Assembly (NCBI RefSeq): GCF_003148805.1
Contig: NZ_QGGX01000003.1
Coordinates: 186,001-250,000, forward strand
DNA length: 64,000 nucleotides
Reading direction: 5' to 3'
DNA from: Aminobacter sp. AP02
GTDB taxonomy: Bacteria > Pseudomonadota > Alphaproteobacteria > Rhizobiales > Rhizobiaceae
A program made the position numbers and the translations under genes. Shown in pieces: positions 62,453 through 64,000 of the stretch. The notes under the pieces are model-generated. The model was not told where the DNA came from. It made no database searches and saw only the letters and a list, made by a program, of their open reading frames with translations. Within the stretch, counting starts at the first letter, position 1; each line of letters begins with the position of its first letter.

Positions 62453-64000
62453 TTAGCCGTTGACGCGGCGGGCATCGCTGACGCTGGAGTTGTCCTTGAG
62501 CTGGGAGATCAGCCGGTTCAGGTGCTTCAGATCCCAGACTTCGAGATCGAGCAGCATTTCGGTGAAATCGGGCGCGGTGCGTATCATCGACAGCGTGTGG
62601 ATGTTGGCGTCGTTGGCCGCGACCACCTGGGCGATGTCGGCAAGCGAGCCCGGCGCGTTGATCGCGGTCACCGAAAGCCGCGCCGGAAATCGCTCCTTCG
62701 AGCCCTCGTCGAGATCCCAGCGCACGTCGATCCAGCGCTCCGGCTGGTCGTCGAAGGCCATCAGCGACGGCGACTGGATCGGATAGATGGTGATGCCCGA
62801 GCCAGGCTGCATGATGCCGACGATACGGTCGCCCGGCACCGCTCCTTCGGGTGCGAAACGTACCGGCAGGTCGCCGCTGACACCGCGAATCGGCACGGCG
62901 GGGCCCCAGCGCTTGCTTTCCTTGCGTGTCGGCGCGGCCGAACGGCCGGGAATCTGGAACAGCATGCCGGCGGCGTTGCGGATCTTCGACCAGCCTTCCT
63001 CGCGCGGCTTCGCCGTCTGCGTCACGCGCTCTTCCTTGTAGTCGGGGAAGACGGCGCGTACGACGTCGTTGGACGACAGCTCGCCACGGCCGACAGACGC
63101 AAGCACATCCTCGATGTCCTTGCGCGCGAGCCTGTGCAGTACCGGCTTCAGGCTGTCCTTGGAGAACTTCTTGCCGGCGCGCTCGAAGGCGCGTTCGAGA
63201 ATACGGCTGCCGAGCCCGGAATATTGCTTGCGGATGGCGTTCTTGGTTGCCCGCCGGATCGCCGAGCGCGCCTTTCCAGTGACAACGATCGATTCCCACG
63301 CTGCCGGCGGCACCTGCGCCTTGGAGCGGATGATCTCGACCTCGTCGCCGTTCTTGAGCTCGGTCATCAGCGGCATCACCCGGCCGTTGACCTTTGCGCC
63401 GACGCAGGTATCGCCGACATCGGTATGCACCGCATAGGCGAAGTCGATCGGCGTCGCACCCCTGGGCAGGGCGATCAGCATGCCCTTGGGGGTGAAGCAG
63501 AAGACCTGGTCCTGGAACAGCTCGAGCTTGGTGTTTTCGAGAAAATCCTCGGGATTGTCGCCGTCGGCGAGCTGCTCGATCGTACGCCTCAGCCAGGCAT
63601 AGGCGTTGGTTTCCTTGGAGATGGTGTGGCCGGCGCCGTTGATCTTTGCCAAGTTGTCCTTGTAGATCGAGTGCGCGGCCACGCCGTATTCGGCGACCTT
63701 GTTCATCTCGCGCGTGCGGATCTGCAGCTCGATGCGCTGGCGCGACGGGCCGACGATGGTGGTGTGGATCGAGCGGTAGTCGTTCTGCTTTGGCGTCGAG
63801 ATGTAGTCCTTGAAGCGCCCCGGCACCATCGACCAGGTGGTGTGGATGGCACCCAGCGCGCGGTAGCAATCGGCGACTGAGTCGACGACGACGCGAAAGC
63901 CGAAGATGTCCGACAGCTGCTCGAACGACAGCGCCTTGGTCTCCATCTTGCGGAATACCGACCACGGCTTCTTCTGCCGGCTCGTCACGTCCGCCTTGAT
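62453..64000 (-). CDS. rsh: RelA/SpoT-family (p)ppGpp synthetase/hydrolase, 5' part outside window
   Basis: The 3' 516 codons of the single Rhizobiales Rsh protein. Visible are the end of the synthetase domain ([40 protein letters not shown]), the TGS domain ([20 protein letters not shown]), helical and Zn-finger-like regions and the C-terminal ACT domain ([20 protein letters not shown]). The HD hydrolase domain is beyond the window edge. The alarmone enzyme governs the stringent response. Confidence 0.95.
   Translation of the reverse strand: MKADVTSRQKKPWSVFRKMETKALSFEQLSDIFGFRVVVDSVADCYRALGAIHTTWSMVPGRFKDYISTPKQNDYRSIHTTIVGPSRQRIELQIRTREMNKVAEYGVAAHSIYKDNLAKINGAGHTISKETNAYAWLRRTIEQLADGDNPEDFLENTKLELFQDQVFCFTPKGMLIALPRGATPIDFAYAVHTDVGDTCVGAKVNGRVMPLMTELKNGDEVEIIRSKAQVPPAAWESIVVTGKARSAIRRATKNAIRKQYSGLGSRILERAFERAGKKFSKDSLKPVLHRLARKDIEDVLASVGRGELSSNDVVRAVFPDYKEERVTQTAKPREEGWSKIRNAAGMLFQIPGRSAAPTRKESKRWGPAVPIRGVSGDLPVRFAPEGAVPGDRIVGIMQPGSGITIYPIQSPSLMAFDDQPERWIDVRWDLDEGSKERFPARLSVTAINAPGSLADIAQVVAANDANIHTLSMIRTAPDFTEMLLDLEVWDLKHLNRLISQLKDNSSVSDARRVNG

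Noticed and set aside
61836-63965. 709-codon leftward open frame containing pyrE
   Set aside because: Only the last 192 codons are PyrE; the rest is the rsh gene in another frame, common in high-GC DNA.

Overview
The window is high-GC, densely packed DNA from an alphaproteobacterium, most likely a Rhizobiales member of the Mesorhizobium/Aminobacter (Phyllobacteriaceae) type. Supporting signs are the rsh-pyrE-acpS-lepB-rnc-era gene order at the right end, the psd-pssA pair, a BA14K-like secreted protein, the TIGR02301 protein, and rhizobial-type intergenic palindromes (near 21.8, 28.1 and 33.1 kb). It reads as ordinary chromosome with several accessory patches. No rRNA, tRNA, CRISPR array, insertion sequence or prophage was recognised.

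Layout. 0-9 kb: 3' end of purF, a frameshifted DoxX gene, an SDR oxidoreductase, an SLC13-type permease with RCK_C domains, a secreted lectin-like protein, OsmC, an EamA transporter and a two-domain acyltransferase/acyl-ACP synthetase-like protein. 9-17 kb: phosphatidylethanolamine synthesis (psd, pssA), an Atm1-type ABC exporter with a Cys-rich ArsR regulator, a LysM protein, a LOG-family enzyme, a GST and RarD. 17-23.5 kb: a tightly coupled leftward run of seven genes (DUF559, VOC, three tandem GFA proteins, proline iminopeptidase, citramalate synthase) downstream of cysS. 23.5-34 kb: LysE, SRAP (YedK/HMCES-like), NUDIX, small exported proteins, a dihydroorotase, YgfZ, an HD hydrolase, a GST and LtrA. 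34-39.7 kb: an ArsR-SRPBCC-SDR operon with a palindromic operator over the regulator's start codon, a RimK-like ATP-grasp ligase coupled to a GNAT/papain-like peptidase fusion, a fourth GFA protein and an ECF sigma/anti-sigma pair with a recognisable own-type promoter. 40-46 kb: MFS, envelope proteins, a large DUF2339 membrane protein and recO.

46.3-58.9 kb lies between recO and era, which are often neighbours in Rhizobiales, and looks like an accessory insertion. It holds a metal-efflux cassette (CsoR/InrS-like sensor with a G/C-tract operator, MFS exporter with a His-rich tail, DUF2946, PepSY membrane protein), a MarR/EamA divergent pair, a DUF2092 pair, two decayed gene remnants (GNAT, arylsulfatase) and an AT-richer convergent pair of a 274-aa unknown protein and DUF488. 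58.9-64 kb is the conserved housekeeping block ending in a truncated rsh.

The most interesting candidates for under-described biology are the DUF488/unknown pair (57.5-58.9 kb), the RimK plus GNAT-peptidase pair (35.0-37.6 kb), the triple-GFA coupled operon (17-21.7 kb) and the InrS/NrsD-like metal cassette (49.5-51.7 kb). All functional statements come from reading motifs by eye; no database search was run.
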